This document shows, one piece after another, positions 42,839 through 51,177 of a stretch of 64,000 nt of DNA. This stretch comes from Chryseobacterium caseinilyticum. Lineage in GTDB: Bacteria > Bacteroidota > Bacteroidia > Flavobacteriales > Weeksellaceae. The notes beneath the pieces were generated by a model. It had not been told where the DNA came from, made no database searches, and saw only the letters and a list, made by a program, of their open reading frames with translations. The stretch spans positions 248,001 to 312,000 of the forward strand of contig NZ_JACYFS010000001.1 in NCBI RefSeq assembly GCF_014837145.1. Direction: 5' to 3'. The stretch's first letter is position 1. Each line of letters begins with the position of its first letter. The translations under genes were made by a program, and so were the position numbers.

Positions 42839-43393
42839 TTACCATAATGTGAGTTGTTTTTCCGCAAGTTCTTTTCCTAAAAATGGAAAAATCTGTACAA
42901 CTTCAAATTGTTTTATTGTATCATTTAATTTCCTCAAAGCAATCCTATTGCACTCAAAATTAAGTGTTTCATTAGAAAAAATATTCCGGGATATCTCAAT
43001 CTGTTGAGGTGAGAGTTTCCGCCCAATACTTATGTGAGCATTGCTTGTAATGTGACCTTTAACTTCTGATCTTAATCTTTTAATAAATTTTTCGAGGTCA
43101 TTTTTGCTATTAGCATTGGGTGAGAAAAATGCTGTTTGTTCAGAACAGATGACCTTGTCAAATTCGGCAGGGAAACATTTCTGTTCTCGCGCAACTTTAA
43201 TTAACTTCAAAATTATTTTGTTCAGTTTATTTTCAGTCGCCCAAAATTCTTGAACGGTTATGTGAGCAATTGATTTGCGACTAGAATATTCTTTTCCAGA
43301 TTCTGTAAATAACTTCCTTTTTAATTCGTCAACCTTCTCATTAACTTCATCCGGTGGTAGAATAACAATTGAATAATGATTAACGTGATTCAT
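42839..43393 (-). CDS. 2H phosphoesterase (2'-5' RNA ligase family)
   Basis: A 184-residue protein with two H-x-[ST]-hydrophobic motifs, AHITVQEF near residue 43 and NAHISIGRK near 120, separated by about 75 residues. These define the 2H phosphoesterase fold (LigT/CPDase-like), which hydrolyses 2',3'-cyclic phosphates or 2'-5' linkages in RNA or nucleotides. No neighbouring RNA-repair genes are visible, so the substrate is unknown. It stands alone on the minus strand. Confidence 0.78.
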   Translation of the reverse strand: MNHVNHYSIVILPPDEVNEKVDELKRKLFTESGKEYSSRKSIAHITVQEFWATENKLNKIILKLIKVAREQKCFPAEFDKVICSEQTAFFSPNANSKNDLEKFIKRLRSEVKGHITSNAHISIGRKLSPQQIEISRNIFSNETLNFECNRIALRKLNDTIKQFEVVQIFPFLGKELAEKQLTLW

Positions 43394-43679
43394 ACAAATT
43401 TCTAAAAGTTGAAGTTAATCTTTTTTTGAAAGAATAGTCTATGATAAATTAGAAATAATGAAGCACCAATATAAGATTGATGCTTTGTGACCAACACGGG
43501 CATCTCGTCAAACATTTTAGAGATCAATTGATTCTATAAACCAAGAAAGGAATTAGGAGCTTATTTTATCTTATATTTCTTTCCGTCATATTTTACTGCG
43601 ATTCAGCTTTCCTTGTTATCTGAGGATTATTTCAAAATTATGAAACAGATATAAAGTTAACAGTTTCCTCAATTTTCAT

Positions 43680-44171
43680 TTAATCTAAAAAGTCAGGAGG
43701 ATAGGTTTTCTGGTTGTATTTGAGATCTAATTGTTTTAATATTTGCTTTCTTTCTTCAGTCAGTTCCGGGATTTTTAAAAATTCTCCTTGAGCTACCGGC
43801 TGACCAATCTCCTTAAATAAATTTTCTAACCCTGCAGGAACCACAGTACAAAGCAGCCTTGCAAATGTGTCTGACTTATTCTTAAAGCAATGAATTGCAC
43901 CTCCCAAAGGAATATTGACGAATCCGTCTCTGCCAACGGTCTGTTGTCCTGATTCGGTTTTAAATTCTACTTCGCCCTCCAAAACGTAAAACATTTCCTG
44001 AGTATCTTCGTGCGAATGTGGTGGCGGTCCTCCATTAGGCGGGACAACCATTTCAATCACGGCATAGTTACCGTTTGTCTGCTCCCCAGATATAATGATC
44101 CTGTAATTTCCGCCGGCTATGGCCAAAAACTGACCTTCGGTCTTGTCTGTGATTGTGATATTATTTTCCAT
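43680..44171 (-). CDS. Cupin-domain protein
   Basis: A 163-residue single-cupin protein. Metal-binding histidines and glutamate lie in PPHSHEDTQEMFYVLEGEVEF (about 49-69), and the second cupin motif is GGAIHCFKNKS near 93-103. Such proteins may bind metal and a small organic ligand, with roles from dioxygenase to sugar isomerase; nothing here narrows it. It is a separate unit between an SDR gene upstream and a 2H phosphoesterase downstream. Confidence 0.8.
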   Translation of the reverse strand: MENNITITDKTEGQFLAIAGGNYRIIISGEQTNGNYAVIEMVVPPNGGPPPHSHEDTQEMFYVLEGEVEFKTESGQQTVGRDGFVNIPLGGAIHCFKNKSDTFARLLCTVVPAGLENLFKEIGQPVAQGEFLKIPELTEERKQILKQLDLKYNQKTYPPDFLD

Positions 44172-44271
44172 GTTAGAAATGTTTTTTTTTCGGGTGAGCT
44201 TATTTTTATTAGTCTAAAATAATAAAAAATAAACATTTGGTGAAAGGAAATGTTTATCCATAAAAACTTTG

Positions 44272-44307
44272 AAAATGGCGGCAACTGAGGACAGCTGACG
44301 CCATTTT
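44272..44307. terminator. Imperfect terminator hairpin after SDR gene
   Basis: AAAATGGCGGCAACTG faces CAGCTGACGCCATTTT with two mismatched pairs. On the minus strand it follows the SDR stop by about 190 bases. The core resembles the hairpin at 11495. The rest of 44172-44497 is AT-rich with no gene seen. Confidence 0.55.
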
Positions 44308-44497
44308 TATTATTTAAGAACGTAAAAGCAAACTGAAATTTCCAATTTTAAAACTGAAATGGTTTGAGCTATGGTTCTAACCTAAAGGAATATTGATTAG
44401 AAATTTTAAAAAAAATTAAAAGGAACTGATTTAAATTTTACTAAATCTCAAATCCCAATGAAAATTTCTAATGTTTAAAGGCATTTTAAATCTGATG

Positions 44498-45361
44498 TTA
44501 AACCAAAAGACCCTGCATTCCAAACGCTGTTAAAACCTTAGTGTATTGGGAGGCAACAGCCTCGTTTGCTGCTTCAACGATATGGCCAGTAGACTGATCA
44601 ACAACGGTTCTTAAAGGTCTTTGTCCCTGAGGCGTATTGATGAGTTTGACCACTGCATCGGCGACATCCTGCGGATTTGGTTTTCCCTTTTCAAAAATTT
44701 CACCAAGAGCAGTGAACATTTTATCAGGAAGGTCTGCAATAGCTTGATAATCATTACTTACAGACGGATCAGCACCCACAGCGAGTTTTTGTGACATCTC
44801 AGTAGGAAAAGCTCCCGGCTGAATTATCGCAACATCTACTCCTGATGACCGCAGTTCATAATGCAAACCTTCACTTAAACCTTCCAGAGCAAATTTTGAA
44901 GAGGCGTATACCGTTGAAAGAGGAGCTGAAAATCTGCCCCATCCACTTGAAACATTGATGATCAAGCCTTCCGACTGTTTGCGCATAAAAGGCAATGCTA
45001 ATTTCATTAATCTCCACGGAGCAACCGTATTTACATCCAGCATGTGCTGCAGATCAGCTGGAGTAGCAGTTTCAGCCACGCCAAACATAGAAATTCCTGC
45101 ATTGTTGACCAGCACATCAATTGTACCTTCTGCAGCTATAATTTTGTTGAATGCAGTATTCACACTTTGCTCATCAGTTAATGAAACATCCAGAACGGTG
45201 ATATTTTCCATCTGTTCCAAAGTCTTTGCTTTTTCAGCATTCTTCCCACTGGTATCTCTCATTGTGGCGTATACTTTATGTCCCAATGCGGCCACGCTTT
45301 GCGCTGTAAGCCATCCGAATCCACTGTTTGTTCCTGTTATAAGAACTACTTTTCTGTCCAT
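44498..45361 (-). CDS. Short-chain dehydrogenase/reductase
   Basis: A 287-residue classical SDR. The coenzyme motif is TGTNSGFG (10-17), NNAG follows near 86-89, Ser lies in INVSSGWGRF and the catalytic pair in VYASSK near 152-157. The family reduces or oxidises carbonyl and hydroxyl groups with NAD(P); the substrate is not identifiable. It lies downstream of a Crp/Fnr regulator on the same strand, with a strong palindrome in the gap (45416-45431), so it is a probable target of that regulator. Confidence 0.87.
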   Translation of the reverse strand: MDRKVVLITGTNSGFGWLTAQSVAALGHKVYATMRDTSGKNAEKAKTLEQMENITVLDVSLTDEQSVNTAFNKIIAAEGTIDVLVNNAGISMFGVAETATPADLQHMLDVNTVAPWRLMKLALPFMRKQSEGLIINVSSGWGRFSAPLSTVYASSKFALEGLSEGLHYELRSSGVDVAIIQPGAFPTEMSQKLAVGADPSVSNDYQAIADLPDKMFTALGEIFEKGKPNPQDVADAVVKLINTPQGQRPLRTVVDQSTGHIVEAANEAVASQYTKVLTAFGMQGLLV

Positions 45362-45415
45362 TTTTATTATATTTAAATTAATGATACAAATTGCGGATAC
45401 TGCTGAATGATAACG

Positions 45416-45431
45416 TTTACCAAATGGTAAA
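45416..45431. promoter_or_regulatory. Candidate Crp/Fnr operator before SDR gene
   Basis: TTTACCAAATGGTAAA: arms TTTACC and GGTAAA around AAAT. It matches TTTACCATATGGTAAA at 46044, upstream of the Crp/Fnr gene itself. It lies 55 bases before the SDR start. Confidence 0.65.
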
Positions 45432-45439
45432 AAGCGATT

Positions 45440-46009
45440 TTACCGGATGTTTTTTCTGATTCTGCTCAGCGACTGTTGGGTAATTCCGAGATAGGAAGCA
45501 ACATAAGAAAGCGGAATTCTGTTGACCAGAGCCGGAAATTTCTCAATAAATGAAAGATAACGGGTAGTTGCATCTTCTGAAACCAACGGACTTCTTCTTT
45601 CGATCGTTTTCAGAAGACAGTTTTTCAGGATCAGATTGGTAATCTCGTGCCAGCCGACGATGGTGTTTCCGATCTCGTCCCAGTCTTTCTTGGAAAAAAC
45701 AAGGAGTTTACAGTCTGTAACGGCTTCGATATAGTCGGTGGCGACGATTTGCACCTCAAAATTCTGCTGATCTGAAACAAAATTGTTTTCATCAACAAAA
45801 TGATGTGTAATTTCCTGTCCTTTATTATTGTAATAGCAGAAACGGACTACGCCTTCTAAAATAAATCCTACCTGTTTTGGGATTTTTCCGGCCTCTGAGA
45901 AATATTCGTCTTTACGGAGAGTGATCTCTGTCGTCTTGCTGAGAATAAAGTCAATCTGCTGTTGGTTTAAATTACCAAAATGCAAAATATAATTGGTGAG
46001 TTCTTTCAT
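45440..46009 (-). CDS. Crp/Fnr-family transcriptional regulator
   Basis: A 189-residue regulator from the ATG at 46009; the frame extends 14 residues upstream, but that part would overlap the operator and looks non-conserved. The N-terminal beta-roll (about 12-120) includes EAGKIPKQVGFILEGVVRFCYY, and the C-terminal wing includes PLSYVASYLGITQQSLSRIRK. Paired palindromes at 46044 (its own promoter) and 45416 (the SDR promoter) suggest autoregulation and control of the SDR gene. The signal is unknown. Confidence 0.85.
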   Translation of the reverse strand: MKELTNYILHFGNLNQQQIDFILSKTTEITLRKDEYFSEAGKIPKQVGFILEGVVRFCYYNNKGQEITHHFVDENNFVSDQQNFEVQIVATDYIEAVTDCKLLVFSKKDWDEIGNTIVGWHEITNLILKNCLLKTIERRSPLVSEDATTRYLSFIEKFPALVNRIPLSYVASYLGITQQSLSRIRKNIR

Positions 46010-46043
46010 TAACACAAAAATAACAAAAGGCTTTGTCAGTTGA

Positions 46044-46059
46044 TTTACCATATGGTAAA
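46044..46059. promoter_or_regulatory. Candidate Crp/Fnr operator before its own gene
   Basis: TTTACCATATGGTAAA is a perfect 16-bp palindrome, 35 bases upstream of the regulator start on the minus strand. The same arms recur at 45416. Confidence 0.7.
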
Positions 46060-46162
46060 ATCGATACGTTTGACAGCTGCAGATGAGGTCAACTATATAT
46101 TTAACTTAAAAAAGCGGCAAAAAAACCGCTTTTCAATTATCTGTCAATATTCACCTGTATAT

Positions 46163-47047
46163 TTACAACTTTGCTGAAGACTGTAATTCTCTGATCTTCT
46201 TAATCCCTGTATCATCCAACCATTCTTCAAAGCTAGTCAATTTGGGTAGCCAGGATGAGATAAGTTCAATATCGATTGAATCATATCCTTCTGTTGCTAC
46301 CATCTCAACTAATTTGGCAAAGGTTTCACTTTGCTGGTAAAGTATTTCTAAAGGAACCTGAACAAATTCGAGTGGCTGATCCAGTTTTCTTTCCAGCAGT
46401 TTAAGAACCTGTTTTGGGGCGAAAAGTTCACCACCAAAGTCAATTGTTTTACCATTGAAATCTTTGTAATTCTGAAATATGATGCGCGCAAATGTTCCGA
46501 TATCTTTTGTCGTGATCCATGATATGGCTGTTTCTTCAGGTAAAGGGTTAATGAACTTGTTGTCACCTAATCCAAAACTTGGTAAAAGAAGATTTTCCAT
46601 AAATGAGGCTGGTCTTATAACAGCACCATCTAATCTACTCTGCAGTAAATATTTTTCAATAGTGAACTTGAATCTTGGGCGGAATCTGTCCTGCTTGTCA
46701 GAAGCCATAACCGAAGAATACAATATAAATTTAACTCCTTTTTCCTCCGCAAGCTTAATGGTTTGGATCCCTAAATCAGCTTCCTGCTCATCTGTTTCTT
46801 TGCTCGAAACCCATACACCGGGAAGTACCAGAAACAGTCCGTCGATTTTTTGAAACACCTCTTACAAAACGTCAGTGTTTTCCAGGTCACCCTTAATTAA
46901 AACAGCTCCTGCACTTTTTAATTTCAATGCTTCCTGAGATTGTGGATCTCTCGTCAGCGCAAACACTTCAAAATCATTTTTTAACAGTTCATACACTGTG
47001 GCACTTCCTTGATTTCCGGTGGCACCTGTTACTAATATTCTTTTCAT
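46163..47047 (-). pseudogene. NmrA-family NAD(P)-binding protein with in-frame stop
   Basis: Read on the minus strand from 47047, the frame encodes MKRILVTGATGNQGSATVYE and reaches TAA at 46864-46862 after 61 residues (GDLENTDVL-stop). The same frame continues EVFQKIDGLFLVLPGVWVSS to 46163. Together they give a normal NmrA-type protein of about 294 residues, broken only by one codon that would need a single base change (AAA to TAA). A GTG two codons after the stop could restart the C-terminal part, but it would lack the nucleotide-binding motif. A divergent HxlR regulator lies next door. Confidence 0.82.
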
Positions 47048-47122
47048 TGTAAAAATTTATTTTGAGCAAATTTACCTTCCATGTTTAGTATATTTGTGTT
47101 GACTAACCTTTAGGAAAGTATA

Positions 47123-47509
47123 ATGGAAAAGAAGATAAAACCCTGTATAGATAATGAACAGATTTTAAAACAGAGATTTTTGGCACTACGGGACACTTTG
47201 GATCTTCTGAGTGGAAAATGGCGTTTTTGTATCTTACTGAATCTGCATTATCATCAAAAGTTGAGATTTAAGGATTTTTTTGAGGTTTCAGAAGGAATTT
47301 CCCCTAAAGTGCTTACTTCTGAACTGGCGACGTTAGAAGCACACCAGCTGATTCAAAAGAAAGTCGAATACACGCCTACCAAGGATATCACTTATTATGT
47401 CTTAACTACCCATGCTCAGGAAATTTGGACGGTGTTGAATACCTTGATAGAATTTGGACTGTCCAATCGCCAGGAAGTCATCAGATCATTCCATTCAGAT
47501 AAAAATTAA
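47123..47509 (+). CDS. HxlR-family transcriptional regulator
   Basis: A 128-residue winged-helix protein. The conserved HxlR core includes DLLSGKWRFCILLNLHYHQKLRFKDFFEV at about 28-56, ISPKVLTSELATLEAHQLIQKK and the TYYVLTTHAQE wing. Such regulators often sense quinones or electrophiles and control a divergent oxidoreductase gene. Here the divergent neighbour is the NmrA gene with an in-frame stop, so the regulator may have lost its main target. The 75-base divergent gap would hold both promoters. Confidence 0.87.
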   Translation: MEKKIKPCIDNEQILKQRFLALRDTLDLLSGKWRFCILLNLHYHQKLRFKDFFEVSEGISPKVLTSELATLEAHQLIQKKVEYTPTKDITYYVLTTHAQEIWTVLNTLIEFGLSNRQEVIRSFHSDKN

Positions 47510-47641
47510 ACGCTGTTAATTGAAGTGAAAATTTCTGTTTAACCGAATGTTCTGCCATTAGCCTACAAACATCTGCGGTTTGCCTACAAATATGAATGAC
47601 CGTCTTTCTAATTTTGTCGTGTTAAAATTAAATAAAATATT

Positions 47642-48471
47642 ATGACACAGCAAAATAGAGTATGGTTTATTACGGGATCTTCCCGCGGTTTCGGACGTGT
47701 ATGGACAGAAGCTGCATTGAAACGTGGTGATCAGGTGGTTGCTACAGCAAGAAAGTTGGAAAGCATTTCAGATTTTAAAGAAAACTATGGCGACCAGGTA
47801 CTGACCCTGGAGCTGGATGTTACAATCCTGATCAGGTCAAAGAAGCTGTCAAGAAAGTCCACGAACATTTCGGAAAACTGGATATTGTTCTCAACAATGC
47901 AGGATATTCACTGGTCGGAACTATTGAGGAAGCAACTGCGGATGAGATACGTGCCCTGTACGAGACAAATATCATCGGTCCGACAAGTGTTATTCAGGCA
48001 GCATTACCCATCTTGAGAGAACAGGGTTTTGGTCATATCTTGGGAACTTCAAGCAACATTGGCCACTTTACTCTGCCCGTCCTGGGATATTACAGTTCTT
48101 CGAAATGGGCATTTGAAGCCATTCACGAAAGTTTATCAGAAGAAGTGAAGCAGTTTGGGATTAAAGTCACCATTATAGAACCGGGAGCATATGCCACAGA
48201 ATTCGGCAGTCAGGAATCATTAAAATTTTCAGGCAATATCGAAGCTTACACAGATCTAAAAGCAGAATTCTTTAAAAGCCTTTCAACGTTTGAGCAGGGA
48301 GATCCTAATGCGACCGCTCAGGCACTTTTCAAAGTTGTAGATTCTGAAAATCCACCATTGCGTTTTCATATGGGAAGTCATAACCTGCCATTGATAAAGG
48401 GAATCTATGCAGAACGGATCGCCTTATGGGAATCTTGGGATGAAGTTTCGAGATCAGCTCAAGGCAACTAA
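47642..48471 (+). pseudogene. Short-chain dehydrogenase, frameshifted
   Basis: The frame from 47642 encodes WFITGSSRGFGRV and LTLELDVT, then near 47823 loses one base (probably one A in an A-run) and drifts into nonsense until 48016. In the frame one base over, the protein continues NPDQVKEAVKKVHEHFGKLD, IVLNNAGYS, the catalytic YYSSSK and the C-terminus at 48471. The joined product would be a normal SDR of about 276 residues. It is followed by an AraC regulator, a usual pairing. A sequencing error is possible because the lesion is one base in a homopolymer. Confidence 0.82.
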
Positions 48472-48482
48472 TAATTTTATAT

Positions 48483-48512
48483 AAAACCGATTATTTTTAT
48501 AGTCGGTTTTTA
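48483..48512 (+). terminator. Terminator after frameshifted SDR
   Basis: AAAACCGATTA and TAGTCGGTTTT form a stem with one T-G pair and a five-T loop, followed by T-rich sequence. It lies 11 bases after the SDR stop. Confidence 0.7.
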
Positions 48513-48531
48513 TTATCTTTAATAAAGAATT

Positions 48532-49452
48532 ATGAAAAAAGACGAACAGACACCTAAAAAATTCAGATCACTCACCGAAGCACATCTCTTTTTTGATCTG
48601 CCGGAACCCAAGCATCCGCTGATCAGCCTGATCAACGAGGCTCACAGTTTTATGACAGATGATAAGCTGCACCGTCGTCATGTTTTAGGTTTTTATAAAA
48701 TATCATATAAACCAAAATTAAGCGGAAAAATAGAATATGGTCAGGATTACTACGACTTTGATCAGGGCGGACTTCTATTTGCGGCACCGGGTCAAATTAT
48801 GGGAGGTAAAGGGTCAGAAGATTCTGCCTGTTCTCAGTTTTCTTTGTTTATCCATCCTGACTTTTTTTTGGGTTATCCATTAGCCAAAAAGATCAAACAA
48901 TTTGGTTTCTTCTCGTATTCCATCAAAGAGACCTTACATCTCTCAGAAGAAGAAAAAAATACTGTTCTTTCCCTTTTTAATTTTATAGAAAATGAATTGA
49001 ATGCGAGGATCGATGATTTCAGCCATGATGTGATCATCTCTCAGCTTGAATTATTATTTAACTATGCCAATCGTTTTTATAAAAGGCAGTTTATTACCCG
49101 AAAGGCTGTAGGAAGCAATCTTCTTGAAAAATTCGAGACTTTACTGGATGCATATTTTAAAGATGATCTATCTGCAGAACTCGGATTGCCATCTGTCTCG
49201 TACTTTGCAGACCAACTCAATCTGTCGGCGAGTTATCTGACAGATATGCTGCGTTCCCTCACAGGGCAGAGTACTCAGCAGCATATACACGACAGACTGA
49301 TCGTTGAGGCCAAACTGATCCTTTCCACAACGAACCTTTCTGTTGGAGAGGTAGCATATGCCTTAGGATTTGAGCATTCCCAATCCTTCAGCAATCTGTT
49401 TAAAACAAAAACTAAAATTTCTCCTTTAGAATTCAGAAAATCTTTTAACTGA
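48532..49452 (+). CDS. AraC-family transcriptional regulator
   Basis: A 306-residue protein. The N-terminal two-thirds resembles a cupin-like sensing domain (FDQGGLLFAAPGQIMGGKG). The C-terminal double helix-turn-helix spans about 205-305: FADQLNLSASYLTDMLRSLTG, then SVGEVAYALGFEHSQSFSNLFKT and SPLEFRKSF. It follows the frameshifted SDR with only a terminator between. In this class the regulator usually activates the adjacent oxidoreductase gene. The effector is unknown. Confidence 0.88.
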   Translation: MKKDEQTPKKFRSLTEAHLFFDLPEPKHPLISLINEAHSFMTDDKLHRRHVLGFYKISYKPKLSGKIEYGQDYYDFDQGGLLFAAPGQIMGGKGSEDSACSQFSLFIHPDFFLGYPLAKKIKQFGFFSYSIKETLHLSEEEKNTVLSLFNFIENELNARIDDFSHDVIISQLELLFNYANRFYKRQFITRKAVGSNLLEKFETLLDAYFKDDLSAELGLPSVSYFADQLNLSASYLTDMLRSLTGQSTQQHIHDRLIVEAKLILSTTNLSVGEVAYALGFEHSQSFSNLFKTKTKISPLEFRKSFN

Positions 49453-49674
49453 ACTAGCTGTAAATTACAGTGCCTCTCATAATTTAAATGATTATCGTAT
49501 CCAATGACAAGGACATCTTTTAACACTTTTATCGGTGATTTGGTTCACTTGACCTTTGCAAAGCAGGATTTAAAATGTTCAACTGGATTTTTGATGTTCT
49601 AAAATACAGCAAATAAATTATTATCTTAGTTGATTATAGAATTCATATAAAAATATCAACATACGTATTTGCTC

Positions 49675-50586
49675 ATGTTTAATAATAATAAGATTAAAGC
49701 AATCAGTTTTGGAGAAGTTCTATTTGATGTTTTTGGAGATCATAAAAAGATTGGTGGAGCACCACTCAATCTCGCTCTCAGAACAGCTTCATACGGCTTT
49801 CCCGTAACAATAATAAGTGCTGTTGGGAATGATGAAAACGGTGAGGAAATTCTCGATTATATCAGAAAGAAGGATCTTGAAATTTCAGCAATCAACGTTT
49901 CTCAGGAATATCAAACGGGCATTGTACAGGTCTCGTTAAACGAAAGTGGTTCTGCAACTTACGAGATCAAATTTCCTTCTGCCTGGGATTTTATTAGTGC
50001 AGATCAGAAAATAGTGGATACTGTAAAAGATGCTGAAGTTTTTTTCTACGGCAGTCTTGCATGCAGAAATGAGGTTTCCCAAAATACGCTTTTTTCCTTA
50101 CTTGATTCAAATACTGCAATGTTTAAAGTATTTGATGTGAATTTAAGAAAACCATTTTACAATATACAGCTTCTGGAAGAACTGATGAACAAAGCTGATT
50201 TCATCAAATTTAATGATGAAGAAATACTTGAAATTGCCGGAGAAATGGGATTTCAGTCCGATGATCTGATGTCAAATATTAAATTTTTGGCAGAGAAAAC
50301 AGACACAAAAGCAATCTGTGTAACCTTGGGTAAGCACGGATCTGTTCTGTTATGGAATGATCATTTTTACAGACATAAGGGATATCGTGTAACAGTAAAA
50401 GACACGGTGGGAGCAGGGGATTCTTTCCTGGCAAACCTCATTTCAAAATTACTTACAGATCATAATCCGGAAGAAGCACTCAATTTCGCCAGCGCGGTCG
50501 GTGCTCTGGTAGCGGGCTATTCCGGTGCTAATCCTCAGATAGAAAATTCAGAAATAGAAATGTTGATAAGACAGAATGCTGACTGA
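49675..50586 (+). CDS. PfkB-family carbohydrate kinase
   Basis: A 303-residue sugar kinase. I use the ATG at 49675 rather than a TTG two codons earlier. The sugar-binding block is GGAPLNLALRTASYG (27-41). The nucleotide and catalytic block is DTVGAGDSFLANL (243-255) with base Asp249. It is a clear paralogue of the LacI-controlled fructokinase at 22877, sharing the FGEVLxDxF start and GSLAxRNEVSxNTL segment, so a fructose or other ketose substrate is likely. It stands alone with no transporter nearby. Confidence 0.85.
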   Translation: MFNNNKIKAISFGEVLFDVFGDHKKIGGAPLNLALRTASYGFPVTIISAVGNDENGEEILDYIRKKDLEISAINVSQEYQTGIVQVSLNESGSATYEIKFPSAWDFISADQKIVDTVKDAEVFFYGSLACRNEVSQNTLFSLLDSNTAMFKVFDVNLRKPFYNIQLLEELMNKADFIKFNDEEILEIAGEMGFQSDDLMSNIKFLAEKTDTKAICVTLGKHGSVLLWNDHFYRHKGYRVTVKDTVGAGDSFLANLISKLLTDHNPEEALNFASAVGALVAGYSGANPQIENSEIEMLIRQNAD

Positions 50587-50646
50587 ATTATTAGCATCAG
50601 TTGTTTCTAAACTTATAAAAAATTATCTTTAAAATCCATAAACTCA

Positions 50647-50913
50647 TTAATCTTCGTCTTCCGCATCCTGGAAAAATAATGAAAGGGTAACAATATTTTC
50701 TTCTTCAATTCTATTCCATATGATTGCATTAACTGTTCCCAGTACAATTTTGTCAATTGAGTTCATATGATCTTCAAACAGTTGTTTTTCATCTTCCATC
50801 ATATAGTCCTGAATCATGATATAATCTCCGACTCTTGGAATAATTTCAAAATGCGATGCGGGAATTAGGATTTCTAAATCGGAAAGATGATCAGATGTAA
50901 ATTGTACTTTCAT
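50647..50913 (-). CDS. Small acidic hypothetical protein
   Basis: An unrecognised 88-residue cytoplasmic protein, strongly acidic, with the C-terminus FFQDAEDED. It starts MKVQFTSDHLSDLEILIPAS and has no signal or membrane segment. It looks like a complete small protein of about five strands and a helix. No operon partner is obvious. Confidence 0.6.
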   Translation of the reverse strand: MKVQFTSDHLSDLEILIPASHFEIIPRVGDYIMIQDYMMEDEKQLFEDHMNSIDKIVLGTVNAIIWNRIEEENIVTLSLFFQDAEDED

Positions 50914-51177
50914 AAAATAAGTTTTTAGTATGCTAATATATTACATCTGCAAGATAAAATGATTACTTCTGGCTTATACTTCAGAACTATTTCAGATTCT
51001 AACTGTAGTGGTAAAATTTAAATGTCAGCGAAATTCAGTTTAGTTGTGGTAATATCTGATGAATTCACATTTCAAAATTCTTAATAATTATGAAAATAAA
51101 GTTGTCCAAGGTTATTACAGAAGCCTATATTTAGGGATTAATTTTCTACAATCTTTGGTATATCAAGTGGTCATAAT

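Noticed and set aside
43461..43485. Imperfect hairpin downstream of the cupin gene at 43680
   Set aside because: One mismatch, no T-tract on the relevant strand and about 195 bases from the gene end, so terminator function is not supported.
44955..45410. 151-codon plus-strand frame opposite the SDR gene
   Set aside because: It is antisense to a fully conserved SDR and has no family resemblance; a shadow frame.
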